From Acanthosepion esculentum (lineage: Eukaryota; Mollusca; Cephalopoda; Sepiida; Sepiidae): 64,000 nt of DNA. Shown here in pieces: positions 1-11,178 of the stretch (positions within the stretch are counted from its first letter, which is position 1; every line of letters begins with the position of its first letter). The notes under the pieces were generated by a model, which saw nothing but the letters and a program-made list of their open reading frames with translations, was not told the origin of the DNA and did no database searches. Where the stretch lies: NCBI GenBank assembly GCA_964036315.1, contig OZ038492.1, positions 33,005,783 through 33,069,782 of the forward strand. Direction: 5' to 3'. The position numbers and the translations under genes are program-made.

Positions 1-840
1 CCATCTGCAAGCCTAGTGAGGCAGTGTATTGTCCTGCAGCCTCCTTTACCATTTTTCGTTCAACACAACTTTATGATTGTCACAGCATGATTAGTCTTTT
101 GCAATAGCTGTTTGACTCTTTAGAAATTAGTCGGTCATCAAAATACATTCCTTATTTAAAAAAAAAACAAAAAAAAACACATTACCCCCATGCATGATCT
201 TTCTTTCTGTCTCGAATTTCTTCAGCCCGAGTGCCATGGTCACATGGACCATTGATTGGTCTCCAAATCATAATGATATAAACATTTTTCATCAACAGTG
301 ATACGTTATCCTAAAACATTATCACTTTCTGGTTGCTGTCCAACCATTTTGGCATCCACTTGGCTGACAGCTTCTGCATACACATCTGCTGATGACTTAT
401 AAACTCAATGTATTCCCTGAATGTCTTTCATGTCCAACCAATACTTTTTGCTAAATTTTGTTGATTTGGCCAAAATTAAGTGATCAATATTTTCAGGAGT
501 TAAAAACCATTGAATACCTCCCAGACCATGCTGCATCTTGTGACCCAAATCTCTATCTATGCTGAAAGTTAGTATATCATTTCTTCATAGCGGCACTTGT
601 ACCCCAATTCTGGCTTCATGCATTCATTGGTTTCCTTTTGGAGTTTGCTACAGGGGCAGGAACTTCATGACATCCTGAAGTTCAATACTTGAAAACTTTG
701 CAATAATCTGAAACTAAATTCAACTGCAATAGTTGTGACATTTTACAGATCTTTACAATAAAAGCACAATTTTATATATATATATATAACAACTAAAAAG
801 TTGCAAATAAAAAAAAAAATGTTTTTTTTTGTGAAAGTAT
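1..840. other. No recognised gene; degraded coding-like stretch on minus strand
   Basis: No intact reading frame is present. On the minus strand between about 700 and 210 several short frames read like decayed protein, for example a piece reading ITVDEKCLYHYDWRP near 320-270. That piece vaguely recalls the first catalytic Asp region of mariner-type transposases, but the surrounding residues do not support the family well. I treat it as unclassified decayed repeat. A poly(A) run sits at about 158-178. Confidence 0.3.
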
Positions 841-841
841 T

Positions 842-845
<4 letters not shown>

Positions 846-872
<27 letters not shown>
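846..872. repeat. (TA)n microsatellite at the 3' end of the first PLE
   Basis: Pure TA dinucleotide tract. It directly follows, in minus orientation, the predicted hammerhead cleavage site of the adjacent PLE and may pair with stem I of that ribozyme. Confidence 0.9.
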
Positions 873-873
<1 letters not shown>

Positions 874-920
874 TTGATATTTCAGATCGACCCCGATCTT
901 TCATCAGAAATAACTGTTTT
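865..920 (-). ncRNA. Hammerhead ribozyme, PLE 3' end
   Basis: Read on the minus strand, CTGATGA (907-901) is followed by a 6-bp stem II, AGATCG/CGATCT closed by GGGT, with one extra A at its base. Then comes GAAA (883-880) and the cleavage triplet AUC ending at 876. Stem I can form between UAUUU just before the core and AAAUA just after the predicted cut. Stem III is only the self-complementary AUAU, as in minimal or dimeric hammerheads. Hammerheads in Penelope-like elements are established knowledge; activity of this copy is inferred. Confidence 0.75.
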
Positions 921-3267
921 TAGAAGTTTGTTTACAAGTAGCGTCTGTTGCGAGACGCAGACGTCACGTGATATGGAATGCAACTGTGTTCAAATATTTT
1001 TAACGTAAATCTAACTGTAATAATATTTTAGATGTTTTAAAAAAAAAAAATTAACTATATCTAAAAAAATGATTTGTTTAACTATTGAATATTTATAAAT
1101 ATTTAAAATACCCAAGTCTTTATTTAACCCTAGTTTATATGTATTTAATTTTAAAATCCAGTATTTTTCTCTTTTTCTGCGTGTGTATGTGGAACTGAAA
1201 TCAGAATCTATCAATACACATTTACAGTTTTCTAATGAGTGTACTGGTTGATTAAAATGTTCAGCTATGGGGGAATAAGGATTGTTTTGGCATATGGTTA
1301 GGTTAGTTTATGATTGTTGAAATAAAATCTAAAATTATTACCAGATACCCCAATATATCCACTATTAGGACATATTGTGCAAAATAGATTATTATTTTAT
1401 GGCTATCACAGGTGAGGCGAGGTGGGTGTATCTTGATATTGATGTTGGGTACAGAAAATACAGTATCGATTATTAAGTGTTTGCAAACTAAGCAACAAGG
1501 TTTGTTACATTTGTAATTTCCTGATTTGTTTGTATTGTTTAGATATTTGGTAGAGGTGAGGATAGCTGATAGGTTAGGTGATTGTTTCTTTACATTAATG
1601 GGTGGTTTATTGAAAATGTCTTTGATCTTTTTGTTTAACTGGAGGTTCTTGTAATCCTTTTTTAAATTGTGAATAAGTGTGTGGGAATATTGATTGTGGT
1701 TAAAAACCATGGGAATCCGATTGTTGTTTTTACTTTGCTTGTATGTGAGAAGTGTGTTACGATTTATGTGGATAGTTTTATTTAGTGCTTCTTTTATTAT
1801 TTACATTTTAGGAATTGTTTTAAGTTATTAATGTTGTATAGAAAATCTAGATGGTATGAGCATATGCGTTTGATTCTTAGAAATGGGCTGTATACGATAG
1901 ATTTTTTTAATTTAAGGGGATGACAGTTGTTAAAGTGTAGGAATTTATGCTAGTTTGTGGGCTTGTTGTATAGACTGGGAGAAAGTGTATGTTTAATTTT
2001 ATCATAATGTCTAAGAAAGGCATGGATGTGTATGAGTGCTCCATGGTAAATTTAATTGTATCGTGGAAGTTGTTGCAGAAAGTAAAAATGTTTTTTAATT
2101 TTTCTGAACCATGAGTCCATAATAAGAAAATGTCATCAATATATCTAAAATAATGTAATGGTTTAAATTCTGAATCGTCTAGTAACTTCCTTTTTAGAAT
2201 GTGAATAAAGATATTAGCTTAGCTAGGTGCCATTTTCGTGCCCATTGCTGTACCACTAATCTGTAAATAGTGTTTGTTGTTGAATTTAAAATTATTATGT
2301 ATTAAAATGAAATTTATTAATTGGCATATATCTGTAATTTGGTTGTTAGGTAATTTTTTACTAAGGAACTCATAGCAAGCTGATACTCCTTCAGCATGTG
2401 GGATGTTCGTGTAAAGGGACGAAACATCCATCGTTACTAGGATTGTATCATGGTGGACTAAGTTAATGTTTTGTAATTTGTTGAGAAAGTCAGTAGTGTC
2501 TCTAATATAACTAGGTATGTCAGGCAGTAAAGGTTTTAGGATATTGTCTATGTACCCAGACATAAGTTCTGTGAGGGTACCTATGCCTGATATTATGGGT
2601 CTACCAGGTGGTATGATTTTAAGGGATTTTGAAATTTCATAGATGTTCTCTTCATTATTTGATTGTGTAATTTGATGTGGGCTGGATGAAAAGGTGTTAG
2701 GGTGTTTTTCTGAAAGGATTTTGGAGTTTATGTAGTTTTGGGATAGTGTAGAATGTTGCTGTTTTAGGGTTCTTAGGAATAAGAGATTTTATGGTATTTC
2801 TTATGTTGTGGTTCAGGTTCTGAGTGAGAAGTGATAATTCTGTTTTGAATGTGCAAGTTGGGTCTAGAGGTAAGGGTACATAGAATCTGTTATTTTGAAG
2901 TTGTGATTCTGCTTCTTTTATATAGTTGTTAGTGTCTAAGATGGTTATAGCTCCGCCCTTGTCGGCTGGTACAATAATTATGTCTTGTTTTTTTTTTTGT
3001 TTTTTTAAGAGTATAGATTGCTTGGTGTTCTATTTTGGATAAGTTGTATTTTTTTATCTGGTGTCCTTTGTTTTTTAAAAAGTTATCCATGTGTTGTCTG
3101 GCTTTGTTGGCATATTGGTCCAAGTGTTGGTTACGTCCGATTGGTGGAGTCCATAGAGTGTTATTCTTCGTAGGAGGAAGTTTGGAACATGATTGGTTAG
3201 CACTGTTGTCTGTATTAGTAGATTTGTTTGAGAAATATTCTTTTAGAAAGTATACGTGGCTTCTCAT
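875..3267 (-). mobile_element. Penelope-like retroelement, nearly full length, inactivated
   Basis: This element runs on the minus strand from the leader near 3267 to the hammerhead near 880. Its order matches the family: N-terminal region, reverse transcriptase, then a Cys-containing GIY-YIG endonuclease. Both outer ends touch (TA)n tracts, at 3273-3324 and 846-872. The leader (CATAATGAGAAGCCAC) recurs near 63808 and in part near 51062, so the window holds several family members. The coding part is described separately. Superfamily assignment is firm; the clade within PLEs is not resolved. Confidence 0.85.
1011..3267 (-). pseudogene. PLE reverse transcriptase/GIY-YIG endonuclease pseudogene
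   Basis: The protein would copy the element RNA and nick target DNA. Reading down the minus strand: N-terminal domain from about 3267; VPADKGGAITIL near 2970-2935; FYTIPKLHK near 2755; GRPIISGIGTLTELMSGYID near 2610-2550; a TAMGTKMAPS block near 2245-2220; catalytic YIDDIF near 2145-2125; then the zinc-like GNYKCNKPCCLVCK near 1525-1480 and the GYIGVSG part of GIY-YIG near 1360. The C-terminal tail is at 1214-1011. Lesions are visible. The A-run near 2990 shifts the frame, a TAA stands where Tyr usually follows MAPS (near 2220), and the frame shifts again between the Cys motif and GYIG. All catalytic landmarks are still legible, so decay is modest. Confidence 0.85.
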
Positions 3268-3271
3268 TATG

Positions 3272-3272
<1 letters not shown>

Positions 3273-3324
<52 letters not shown>
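3273..3324. repeat. (TA)n microsatellite
   Basis: Uninterrupted TA repeat abutting the 5' (leader) end of the first PLE, followed by AAAT repeats. Confidence 0.95.
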
Positions 3325-3334
<10 letters not shown>

Positions 3335-3463
3335 TAAAATTTTTTAATTATTAAAAATATTTTTTTTTTACTCTTTTGGGAAATAACTTTGCAGCACCCC
3401 CTTCATATGTGATATATTAGTCCTAAGATGGGCTAATATCTGTGCTGTAATGCCTCTTGGTCC

Positions 3464-3910
3464 TCTATATAATAAATGCAAATGTCAGTGTGTTACTGTC
3501 ACACTTTTTCAACTTTACTCCTAGAAGCCATAGACCAACATTTCAGGCCAATGCCATGATCAAATTAAAGACATTCTGGTCTGGATCCAGACCCACAATT
3601 TTGAATTCCCAAGTTTTCATTATTGCAATTCTTTTTGTGTTGTTTTGCAACAACTCTTTTTGTATGATAAAGATTTTTATAACTTAGAAATAAATTTGGG
3701 AATAATCAAAATTAATTACGGAGTCCAGTGAAAGTCACCGATGAAATAAAAAGTAATTGTACCTACGTACATCAAATTGAGTCGCATCAGATGAATTAGT
3801 GTTGAACTTTTAAAAGGTAAGCTTAAATATTAATGAAATATTTAAATGTCTTAAGAGCCTTCTACAGGAGCTAACTTAAATGCTACCCAATAGGGCAGCT
3901 TTTAAGCTAG
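3464..3910 (+). mobile_element. Helitron-like non-autonomous element, copy 1
   Basis: The element starts TCTATATAATAAATG and ends CTAG followed by T. Just inside the 3' end is a hairpin (GCTACCC...GGGCAGC within AGCT...TTAAGCT). TC at the 5' end, a 3' hairpin and CTRR before T are Helitron hallmarks. Two further copies are at 11179-11717 (-) and 21517-22168 (+) and share internal blocks such as the CCCAAGTTTTCATT and AAAAGGTAAGCTTAAATATT segments. This copy lacks the short ORF of the third. The helicase itself is not present, so class is moderately sure. Confidence 0.55.
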
Positions 3911-4129
3911 TTTTATTATATATACTTGTTCGTTATATTCTGTGGTATGAATGATATCACTTTAATGTTACTAAATTGAAATTTACTTAAGATTCCTTCT
4001 AATCCAATAAATGAGGATTTAGCTTTTGCTTGAATATCAAACATTTTAATATTCTTTTATATGATATCCTGTTAATTCTTGTGATACTGACTCGAACTTA
4101 TATCACAATCATTATAGCCGTCTATACAA

Positions 4130-4570
4130 CAGATGTTTTATTTACATGCAGACTATTGTCCTCATCACATTTACGGCTATTGTGCCATCTGACATTCATC
4201 AGGCGTATGTCAATTTACAGTGAATTCTCATGGTACAATAGCCTAGTGGACTAATGCATTGATTTGTGAATTTGGTGACAGTAATTGTGAATTCAATCCC
4301 TAGGTCGAGCAGTGTGTACTTGGACTCTGTGGAAACTGGATGAGCAGTACTAAAAATAAGAACTAGACAAGATATTCATAGGTATTCATTGTAGATTAAA
4401 TAAAGAGTTCAGTTCAGAATTCTCTGTAGGTTACCTGGATTGATATATAGCTGTTGAAGGCAAGAGCACACAGGCTGAAACATTGTGATAACAGCAACAA
4501 ACATGAGAACAATAGTCTGCATGTAAATAGTGTAAATAACTCCTCATTCTAGAAATTCAGGCAGAAATAG
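4130..4570 (+). mobile_element. tRNA-related SINE-like foldback element
   Basis: Inverted arms flank the unit: TGCAGACTATTGTCCTCAT near 4146 and its near-complement ATGAGAACAATAGTCTGCAT near 4504. Between them a tRNA-like core has an A-box-like TAGCCTAGTGGACTAATGC (4240-4258) and a B-box-like GAATTCAATCCC (4289-4300). Relatives with the same right end (rTAAATA...CTCAT..TAGAAATT.AGACAG) lie at 10770-11130, 14100-14760 and 29444-29801. Class is inferred. Confidence 0.5.
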
Positions 4571-4660
4571 ATTATTTTTTCTTTTTCCTTTTTTTTTCTT
4601 CTTTTTTTCCTTTTTTTTTTTTTTTTGTAGTCTAGGTCACATGAAAAAAGTGCTGTAAAA
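4570..4660. repeat. T-rich low-complexity tract
   Basis: Long T and CT-T runs (about 4578-4626), with no coding content. Confidence 0.8.
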
Positions 4661-4813
4661 ATGTGTTCCTCTGTGATTATATTCATTCATTCTTAATAGT
4701 TTTTAAATATGTAGAGTAATTGGTCATGATGAAATATAACTGGCAGAAATGTCCAACAAACAAAACTGACAGCTTTCAATAAAAATGGGAAGAACAGGAT
4801 AAAGATAATACTA

Positions 4814-5013
4814 AGCATACATACATACATTCATTTTATACATACATACATACATTCATTTTATACATACATACATACATTCATTTTATACATACATACA
4901 TACATTCATTTTATACATACATACATACATTCATTTTATACATACATACATTCATTTTATACATACATACATACATACATACATACATTCATTTTATACA
5001 TACATACATTTTA
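4814..5013 (+). repeat. 25-bp minisatellite (CATTCATTTTATA + CATA x3)
   Basis: About eight tandem units of CATTCATTTTATA followed by a run of CATA. Units differ only in the number of CATA blocks (two to six), which indicates slippage inside the unit as well as between units. The array is flanked by unique AT-rich DNA. Confidence 0.92.
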
Positions 5014-5339
5014 TAAGTCAAAATTCTTTAGCAGAATTTATTTTCTCTATACCTGTCTCTTTGATTCATGGACCGTGATATGAAATTTTAACAAACAAAT
5101 TTAATTATTAATTAAAAGCTAAATTATTCTGTCAATATAAAAATGGCAATCGACATGGTGATTTTCTAAACGTAGTTTAGATGTGACACACAGCCAAATG
5201 TGTAGAGCATTTAATTACTTTGATGTGAACAAAAAACAGCATATGCTTTGTGTTACAAGCCAACAGACACTGGCTTTTTATCTTTATTACTATAAAAGTC
5301 TGTGAACATTCCTTGTATGTTTGCCAGAAGTCCTATATA

Positions 5340-6594
5340 TCAGGTCATCCCATAAGTCCGAATTTTGAATAAAGAAAACAAGTGACCAAATGTTACATTT
5401 AATTACAGATTCAATCAACAATGTATTTTCTCTGATTATCTATGACTTCCTTCCATCTATTAACAAGCTTACTAATTCCATTACTGTAAAATTCTTTTGG
5501 CTTTGATTTGAAGAACTCACAAATGTCAGTTTTAACCTCTTCCTGTGTTACAAAAGCTGTTTCTTCCAAATGATTCTGTAAGCTGCGAAACAAATGGTAG
5601 TCTGAAGGAGCAAGGTCGGGAGAATAAGGTGGACGAGGAATTTTTCTCCCAACCAAGTTCTTCGATCTTTTGTGACGTGATTCTTGTGTGTGGTCGCGCA
5701 TTGTCCTGATGAAACATCACCCATTTTCGATTCACTAGAGCAGGTCTTTTTTCCTCAAAGCTTGGTTCAAACGCTCTAATTGCTGACAGTATATTTGAGC
5801 ATTAATTGCTGCATTAGGTGGTAAGAATTCAAAGTGGATTATTCCTTAGCAATCCCACCAGATTGAAAGAAGAACCTTTTGCCCATGAAGTTCCCTTCTC
5901 AGCTGTGGCTGGAGTCCTTCCACTTTACCAAGCCACTGTCTACGACGCTTAACATTTCGATAAAAGATCCATTTTTCATCGCCAGTCACAAGTCCATCCA
6001 AAAAAGGTAAAACAAGTTGGCGAGAATGGAGAGAAGAGTAGACGTCAACTCGGGATTTGAGGTTGTTTTCAGACAATTCCTAAGGCACCCATTTTCCAAG
6101 TTTAGGAACTTTTTCCAAGTTGACGATGAACAGTTGTATGGCTTGAACTGAGAACCACTGCCAATTCCTCAACTGATAAAGCAGGATTTTCTTCAAGGGC
6201 TGCTTCAAGAAGCTTTTCATCAAACTCAACTGGACGTCCGGTTCGATCTTCATCTTCAAGTGTGAAATCTCCACCTCTGAATTTTGCAAACCATCTTCTG
6301 CAAGTTCTTTCATTCACACATTCCTCTCCATAAACTGAGTGAATGTTTCTAGCCGCTTCGGCTGCTGAGTTTCCTTTCTTGAACTCATAAAGCATTGTGT
6401 GCCTCAAATGATTCTTGGGTACTTCCATGATATCAAACAAAATTTAATTTTATTGTTCTCTGAAATAAAATTTGATCAGTTTAAATGCATCTAAACATAA
6501 AAATAATGTTCAGCTCCATTAGACATTATAAAATACTCTTTAAATTTTGTTCATTTTAACAAAAAGTTAAAATTCGGACAGAACTTATGGGATG

Positions 6595-6600
<6 letters not shown>
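5340..6600 (-). mobile_element. mariner-type DNA transposon with TIRs
   Basis: Terminal inverted repeats are AGGTCATCCCATAAGT at 5342-5357 and its complement ACTTATGGGATGACCT at 6583-6598. The left copy lacks five bases that the right TIR has before CCGAATTTT. A TA target duplication is present at 5338-5339 and 6601-6602. The length of about 1.26 kb is normal for mariner. It contains one transposase gene in minus orientation, now broken. Insertion into a TA array on the right is typical of target choice. Confidence 0.9.
5411..6440 (-). pseudogene. mariner transposase pseudogene (D,D34D type)
   Basis: The enzyme cuts and pastes its own element. On the minus strand the N-terminal helix-turn-helix region starts near 6440 and reads NERTCRRWFAKFRGGDF, followed by DEDRTGRP. 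The first catalytic Asp lies in VTGDEKW near 5985, the second in FHQDNARPH near 5705, and the third in YSPDLAPSDYH near 5610, about 34 residues after the second. The frame shifts near 6120, an in-frame TAA follows WWDC near 5845 (probably replacing Lys), and it shifts again between the second and third Asp blocks. No active product can be made from this copy. Family call is firm from the motif set and TIRs. Confidence 0.92.

Positions 6601-6652
<52 letters not shown>
6601..6652. repeat. (TA)n microsatellite
   Basis: Pure TA tract next to the right TIR of the mariner element; it supplied the TA target site. Confidence 0.95.
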
Positions 6653-6656
<4 letters not shown>

Positions 6657-6960
6657 TGAGGGGGGGGGGATGAAAGAAAGATATGAATTTATTATTGTGT
6701 AGGAAGTAAGGTGAGAGAAGGAAATGGAGAAAAAAACGCTCTCTTTCCACCTCTCGCTTTTTCCATCTCTCTCTCCATCTTTCCGTGATTGTGTGTGTGC
6801 TTATTTATATTTCTGCTTTCTTGAAATAAACGATATTTTCAAGATTTTTATTTTTAACTTTTAATTTTTTTTTTTTTTTTTTATGTTGAAAGCAACATCA
6901 ATAACTGCAAATAAACATTTTTTAAATATCTCTACTTTCACAAACTCTTCATGAAACTAA

Positions 6961-7008
6961 ATTGGGTCAACCATGTTATGTTATGTTATGTTACATGGTT
7001 GACCCAAT
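6961..7008. repeat. Perfect 16-bp palindrome around (TATGT)n spacer
   Basis: The left arm ATTGGGTCAACCATGT (6961-6976) and right arm ACATGGTTGACCCAAT (6993-7008) are exact complements. They are separated by 16 bp made of TATGT repeats. It may be the relic of a very short foldback unit. No function is evident. Confidence 0.9.
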
Positions 7009-7429
7009 AGGTCACAGGTGGTCTAGTATGTTTTATAGCTTGAAAGACAATTCCTGTTCAGGGGTAGGGGTAATTTAACTCTTACAAATACAGAAAATCG
7101 TATCTTGATTTTAATTTGTCACTTGCAAATAAGCTTCCTTCTTTTCTTTTTTCAATCATTTCACCTCAAGCCTCTATCCACTATGATGCAAGTGGTTACT
7201 GAGGATAAAAGGAACTTAGGAAAATGTGATTGAAGAGAAAGGACAATAAAAGAAATAGGAGACAGAAGATAACACTTGACATTACATTTTAATTTTTGTT
7301 GATTGTAGTTGACAGGAACTAAAGAAGTTGGAAGAGAATTCCATAGGTGAGAAGTACAAAAGAAAAAACTATTAAAATAGAACCGGTTTACATTTCGCAG
7401 TTTCAGATGCCACTATTTCCATGGAAAGT

Positions 7430-7720
7430 TTTCAGACAAACTATATTCCTTAGTTCCACCAATTCTAACATTCACAGCTAAAACCTGCTATGCCATTCTC
7501 TCATTCTCTTCGTATTCCTTTGGTGAGATGAAAGTTCTGACTGAGCAGCTTCTTCCTACAAACAACTACTTTGTGGAACCAACTCCCAAGAGGATGCTTC
7601 CCCAATCACTACAATTTTAACCTGTTCAAGTCTAAGGTTAACCATTATCTTCCTTACATATTCACATAAACTGTACCTCTTTCTCTTCAATTCTCTATAT
7701 TGAGTGGCTCTTCGGCCTTG
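7430..7720 (+). pseudogene. LINE 3'-end fragment (jockey-like ORF2 tail)
   Basis: The translation contains LWNQLPRGCFPNHYNFNLF near 7573, matching position for position the tail of the LINE at 22.3-23.9 kb (LWNSLPYSCFPDKYNLQLF). Upstream residues (EMKVLTEQLLPTN) also occur in the fragment near 48030. No catalytic domain is left. Confidence 0.65.
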
Positions 7721-7934
7721 TACAAGGTAAACATTATTGTAGAAAAAAAAAACACATAAAAAAAATAACTTGAAATGATGAAACCTAGCTGCCAAGAAGT
7801 CAAGGTACCAAAGATGAAAGCTGATTGGAACAATTGCTATGAAAATATTTGTAGAAAAGGCCTATGGAAATTGGGAATATAACACTTGCTCACTATTACA
7901 AGTAGAAGGGTCAAAGGAAATTGTAAGTAACCTA

Positions 7935-9817
7935 TGTGACACTATTTAGCTATGGTAGTTGGTTAACAAATTAACCCTAGAAATTAAAAGAAGAAAATAC
8001 TGAGAACGGAAAAGAATTTTTATTTTTGTTTTATTTAAGAATAAAATCTAATTAATTTCTCAGACCCGTAAATTGGTGTAGACAGTGGAAACGCAGAAAG
8101 GCCACATGCGAGCTTTTGACAAGTGATTAATAATGTTTGCATAAGTGCTTGCCGAGAAAACACAAGATTCAGAAAAGGCGTTGACATATCAGGTGGCAGG
8201 CCATATGTTGATTATAAAAATTTTGGCATGAGAAGCTAGTCCGAAATTATTACTGATACGGGGTAGAGAGAATCAATATTATTTATCTTCCTAAGATATC
8301 ATTTTTAAGTGCCGGCAAGTTGAGAGGCCATATGTTCATTGTGAAAATTTCGGCATGAGAAAATATTCCGATACGGGCTAGAGAGAATTAATATTATTTA
8401 CTTTTCCAAGATGTTGTCTTCAGTACCGACACATTAAGTAGCCATATGTTGATTATAAAATTTAGGCATGAGAAAAAAATATCTCGAAAGAATTGCTGAT
8501 TTGGAGATAAAGAAATTTATTATCTCAAGAAGCCAAGGGTTCCAGTAAACACTGACTTCATGAAGGGACCAGATGGGAGACATTGACAATTGATTGATGG
8601 AGTTTGTAAAAAGTGCTGGTTAAAAAGATGCAGAATGTCCAAAAGATCTGTGAGATTTGTTAAAAAAAAAAAAAAAAAAAAATTGCTGATGAGAAAAAAA
8701 TTTTGTAAACAAAAAATTCTGGGTTATAGTTTTAATGAGGCCACCTTAGCCACGCCCACACGGCTTGGACGCCATTGGTTGAGTGGTAGCAATGGTGATG
8801 GCCAAGGTACTTTGATGAGAAGGACGGGGAAGTTATTAATGCAACTGAAAGGATTGGTACAAGGTATCAATATGAGAAGTGGGGAGTTTAGGATAGCTCT
8901 TCTCCAACCTCTCCTCACGGACAAAGGGACCCCCCCCCAAAAAAAAATGGAAAGTGATTAATTTTTCAAAATGAGAAGTAATCAATTTCCCTGGCCTGAC
9001 AACAAAGAGTTCTTTGTCAGAAATCAGGATTTACCGAAAACCCCAGACTGCATCTAACCCCGCACCGGTATTTGGTCGGTATCCATATAAACAAACATTC
9101 TCGGGCTGTTTGACAGGAGAGTTGGAGTGAGTAATTTGCCAGTTAGAGCCTTTGGAGTTGCAGGAACCAGTGTGTTGCCTCGCAGAAGCTGACTGAGAGA
9201 TTTCATGACCTTTGACTTCGCCTATCCTACCCATAGCAAGTTATACTGACAAACAAAGCTAAGCCAGCACTTAATAACTAAACCAGTTGATTTAGAGGAC
9301 TAGAACTTGCCTAAGAAGTGTGAAAGTGTCACACTCCATAGAAAACAGGTTGGGAGAAAAAACACACTCCTGTATATAACAGATGGATAAAAGTTAATTT
9401 GTTACTTTTAACATACTTGAACCTCTTTGGTTTTTATTGGCTTCTTTTCTTTATGCTTGTGTGATATCACCTCCAGTCTAGACTCATCTTACACTATGGC
9501 CCGACGCCTGATTGATCTCGTCTGCCTGAGATCAAAATCACAACGTGGGTAGGTTAGACTTGAGATCGAAGCATTTACTTCGGTAACCAGACGTTGGAAG
9601 TGAGCTGGGAACAATGGAGCTGGTGTCGAACTAGTTGCAGCTGGTGTGAAGCCGTTAGCATCAACCCACTTGGTACCCTGACCAAAGTATTCCGCCGGGT
9701 AGCGACAACCACCAATCAACAGCGACTACGAGTCAACTCCAAAATGCCGGTAGGAGAAATATTACAGTTTCGTACCATGACTGGGAGTTGACCATGGACC
9801 GACAGCTCAGTGTCACA
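7935..9817 (-). mobile_element. Solo LTR, family A copy 1, TSD CCTA
   Basis: In minus orientation the unit begins TGTGACAC (9817-9810) and ends GTGTCACA (7942-7935). It is flanked on both sides by CCTA (7931-7934 and 9818-9821), an exact 4-bp target duplication. It is the same family as 17517-19236 and 42804-44625. A TATA-like box, TTTATATGG in minus sense (9092-9084), sits in the same relative place as in the other copies. No gag or pol is inside or beside it, so it looks like the product of LTR-LTR recombination. TG..CA ends with a 4-bp duplication fit Ty3/Gypsy-like elements. Ginger-type DNA transposons also duplicate 4 bp, but they usually have longer TIRs. Confidence 0.82.
8590..8961. 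other. Spurious open frame inside the solo LTR
   Basis: An open stretch exists here on the + strand, but it lies inside the minus-strand LTR, contains an 18-A run read as poly-Lys and has no recognisable domain. It should not be annotated as a gene. Confidence 0.75.
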
Positions 9818-10017
9818 CCTACCTCACTGGTTTATGTGAATGGATAGCAGAGTGGGAACAAAGAGAGATGGTAGTCAAATGCTGCTTAGAGCTACAAAGG
9901 ACAGGAAGTTGTAGAGAACCATGTTCTGAAAGGAGATAGCAGATCAAAGAATAACAATGAGCTAACTTCACTTGTATTTGATTCACTCTTGTTAATTGAT
10001 TCTGTGTATATGTCATC

Positions 10018-10303
10018 TTTCAACCCTGAAGTTAAGCAATGTCAAGCCTGGTTGATAACTAGATGGATGACCACTTGGTAATACCAGGTGCTGTAAGCCT
10101 GGATGTATGGTTGGTACAATGGAGAGTAGCTCAGAATTGTTAATTGGAGAGCCAAGTTCCAATTCCAGTTGGGTTTGTTATATTCACATAAAAACAAATA
10201 CCTTTGGGAAAGTTAAGAATCCACCTCTTCCCCCCTGTCTATGGGTTAATTAGCAAGACTCGTATTACTAAACCATTATTATCTCTAAAAAAAAAAAAAA
10301 AAT
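10018..10303 (+). mobile_element. 5S rRNA-derived SINE with tRNA-like second unit, copy A
   Basis: The first part (10018-10100) follows the 3' two thirds of 5S rRNA: GAAGTTAAGCAATGTCAAGC corresponds to the box A region, then AGATGGATGACC, and AATACCAGGTGCTGTAAGCC to the 3' end. It is 5'-truncated. After it comes a tRNA-like unit (GTAGCTCAGAATTGTT; AAGTTCCAATTCC), a tail block (CCTTTGGGAAAG; TATGGGTTAATTAGCAAGAC) and a 15-A run. The tRNA-like unit and tail also occur alone in the SINE at 32620-32868. Copy B at 58806-59090 keeps nearly the whole 5S part. Confidence 0.82.
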
Positions 10304-10769
10304 AATGCATACAAAATCTTTAGAATTTGGCATTAAACAACCCATAGGGGTTGATATGCTGCTAAACAATAATAACCACATATAAAATGCCTCTGTGAAA
10401 CAAGGAAATTTAACCTCTATGACATCATCTTCCTGCATAGAGCCCAAAATGAAATCAAATCTTACAAAGCCAATGTGAAACTGACTATGAAAAACTGAAT
10501 TCTTTTTAGAAACTACTACTTTTAAGGATTAACCTTGGAATTTATTGACTACTGTTTTAAAAATACAATCTGATTGTGCATTTATTATTTCTGTTGTCCA
10601 GACAGCAATAAATCCTGTAAATATTGTGAGAGTATGTGTTAATATATGCAACTATTATAGAGCTTTATGTAAATTTTTTCAATTTCTGCTGGACTACAAG
10701 TATACCCAGAAAAGGTTAGTTGGTTCCTTGGTAGGTTGGTAATACTGTAAAAGACTGTATGTGAAAATA
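10304..10769. other. No gene seen
   Basis: AT-rich sequence without a credible frame, RNA gene or terminal repeat. Two short open stretches here have no family features. Confidence 0.6.
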
Positions 10770-11130
10770 TTATAAAGTAATTACACTATTTACATTGTTT
10801 GAACTGATGTCCTCATATTTATTGCCATATTCAAAACATTTCAGCCATTGTACACTCTGGCCTTCTTCAGGTGATATTTGTTGGAATTTTGAAACAAACC
10901 CTTTTAGTCCACAGGGGTAGATTGTTCTATTTACCATTCCTTTGGATATCTCGGTTTTAATTCTCCTTGATAATTCAATTAAACTTTTTTTCCCCGCTAC
11001 CGTGGCCAGATATTTAACTTGCAAGTCTTTGAACCAATATTTTTAACACTGGGCCATGTCCTTAGGGATAAACACAATGTAAATAGTTACCATACCTCAT
11101 CTTAGAAATATAGACAGATATTAAAAAGTA
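10770..11130 (+). mobile_element. SINE-like foldback element (relative of 29444-29801)
   Basis: ACTATTTACATTGTTTGAACT (first 20 bases: 10785-10804) near the left end is mirrored by ACAATGTAAATAGT at 11071-11084. It also carries the family block GCCTTCTTCAGGTGATATTTG (core at 10859-10878) and the right end CATACCTCATCTTAGAAAT. No coding capacity. Confidence 0.5.
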
Positions 11131-11178
11131 AATGTTCAGGTTTCAATTCCTTTACCATCTCCCAACTTATATATCTAA

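Noticed and set aside
210..700. mariner transposase on the minus strand
   Set aside because: Only one short block resembles the first catalytic region; the neighbouring residues and absence of other Asp blocks or TIRs do not support it.
4814..5013. CRISPR-like repeat array
   Set aside because: Units are directly tandem without spacers, vary by CATA number, and the DNA is eukaryotic.
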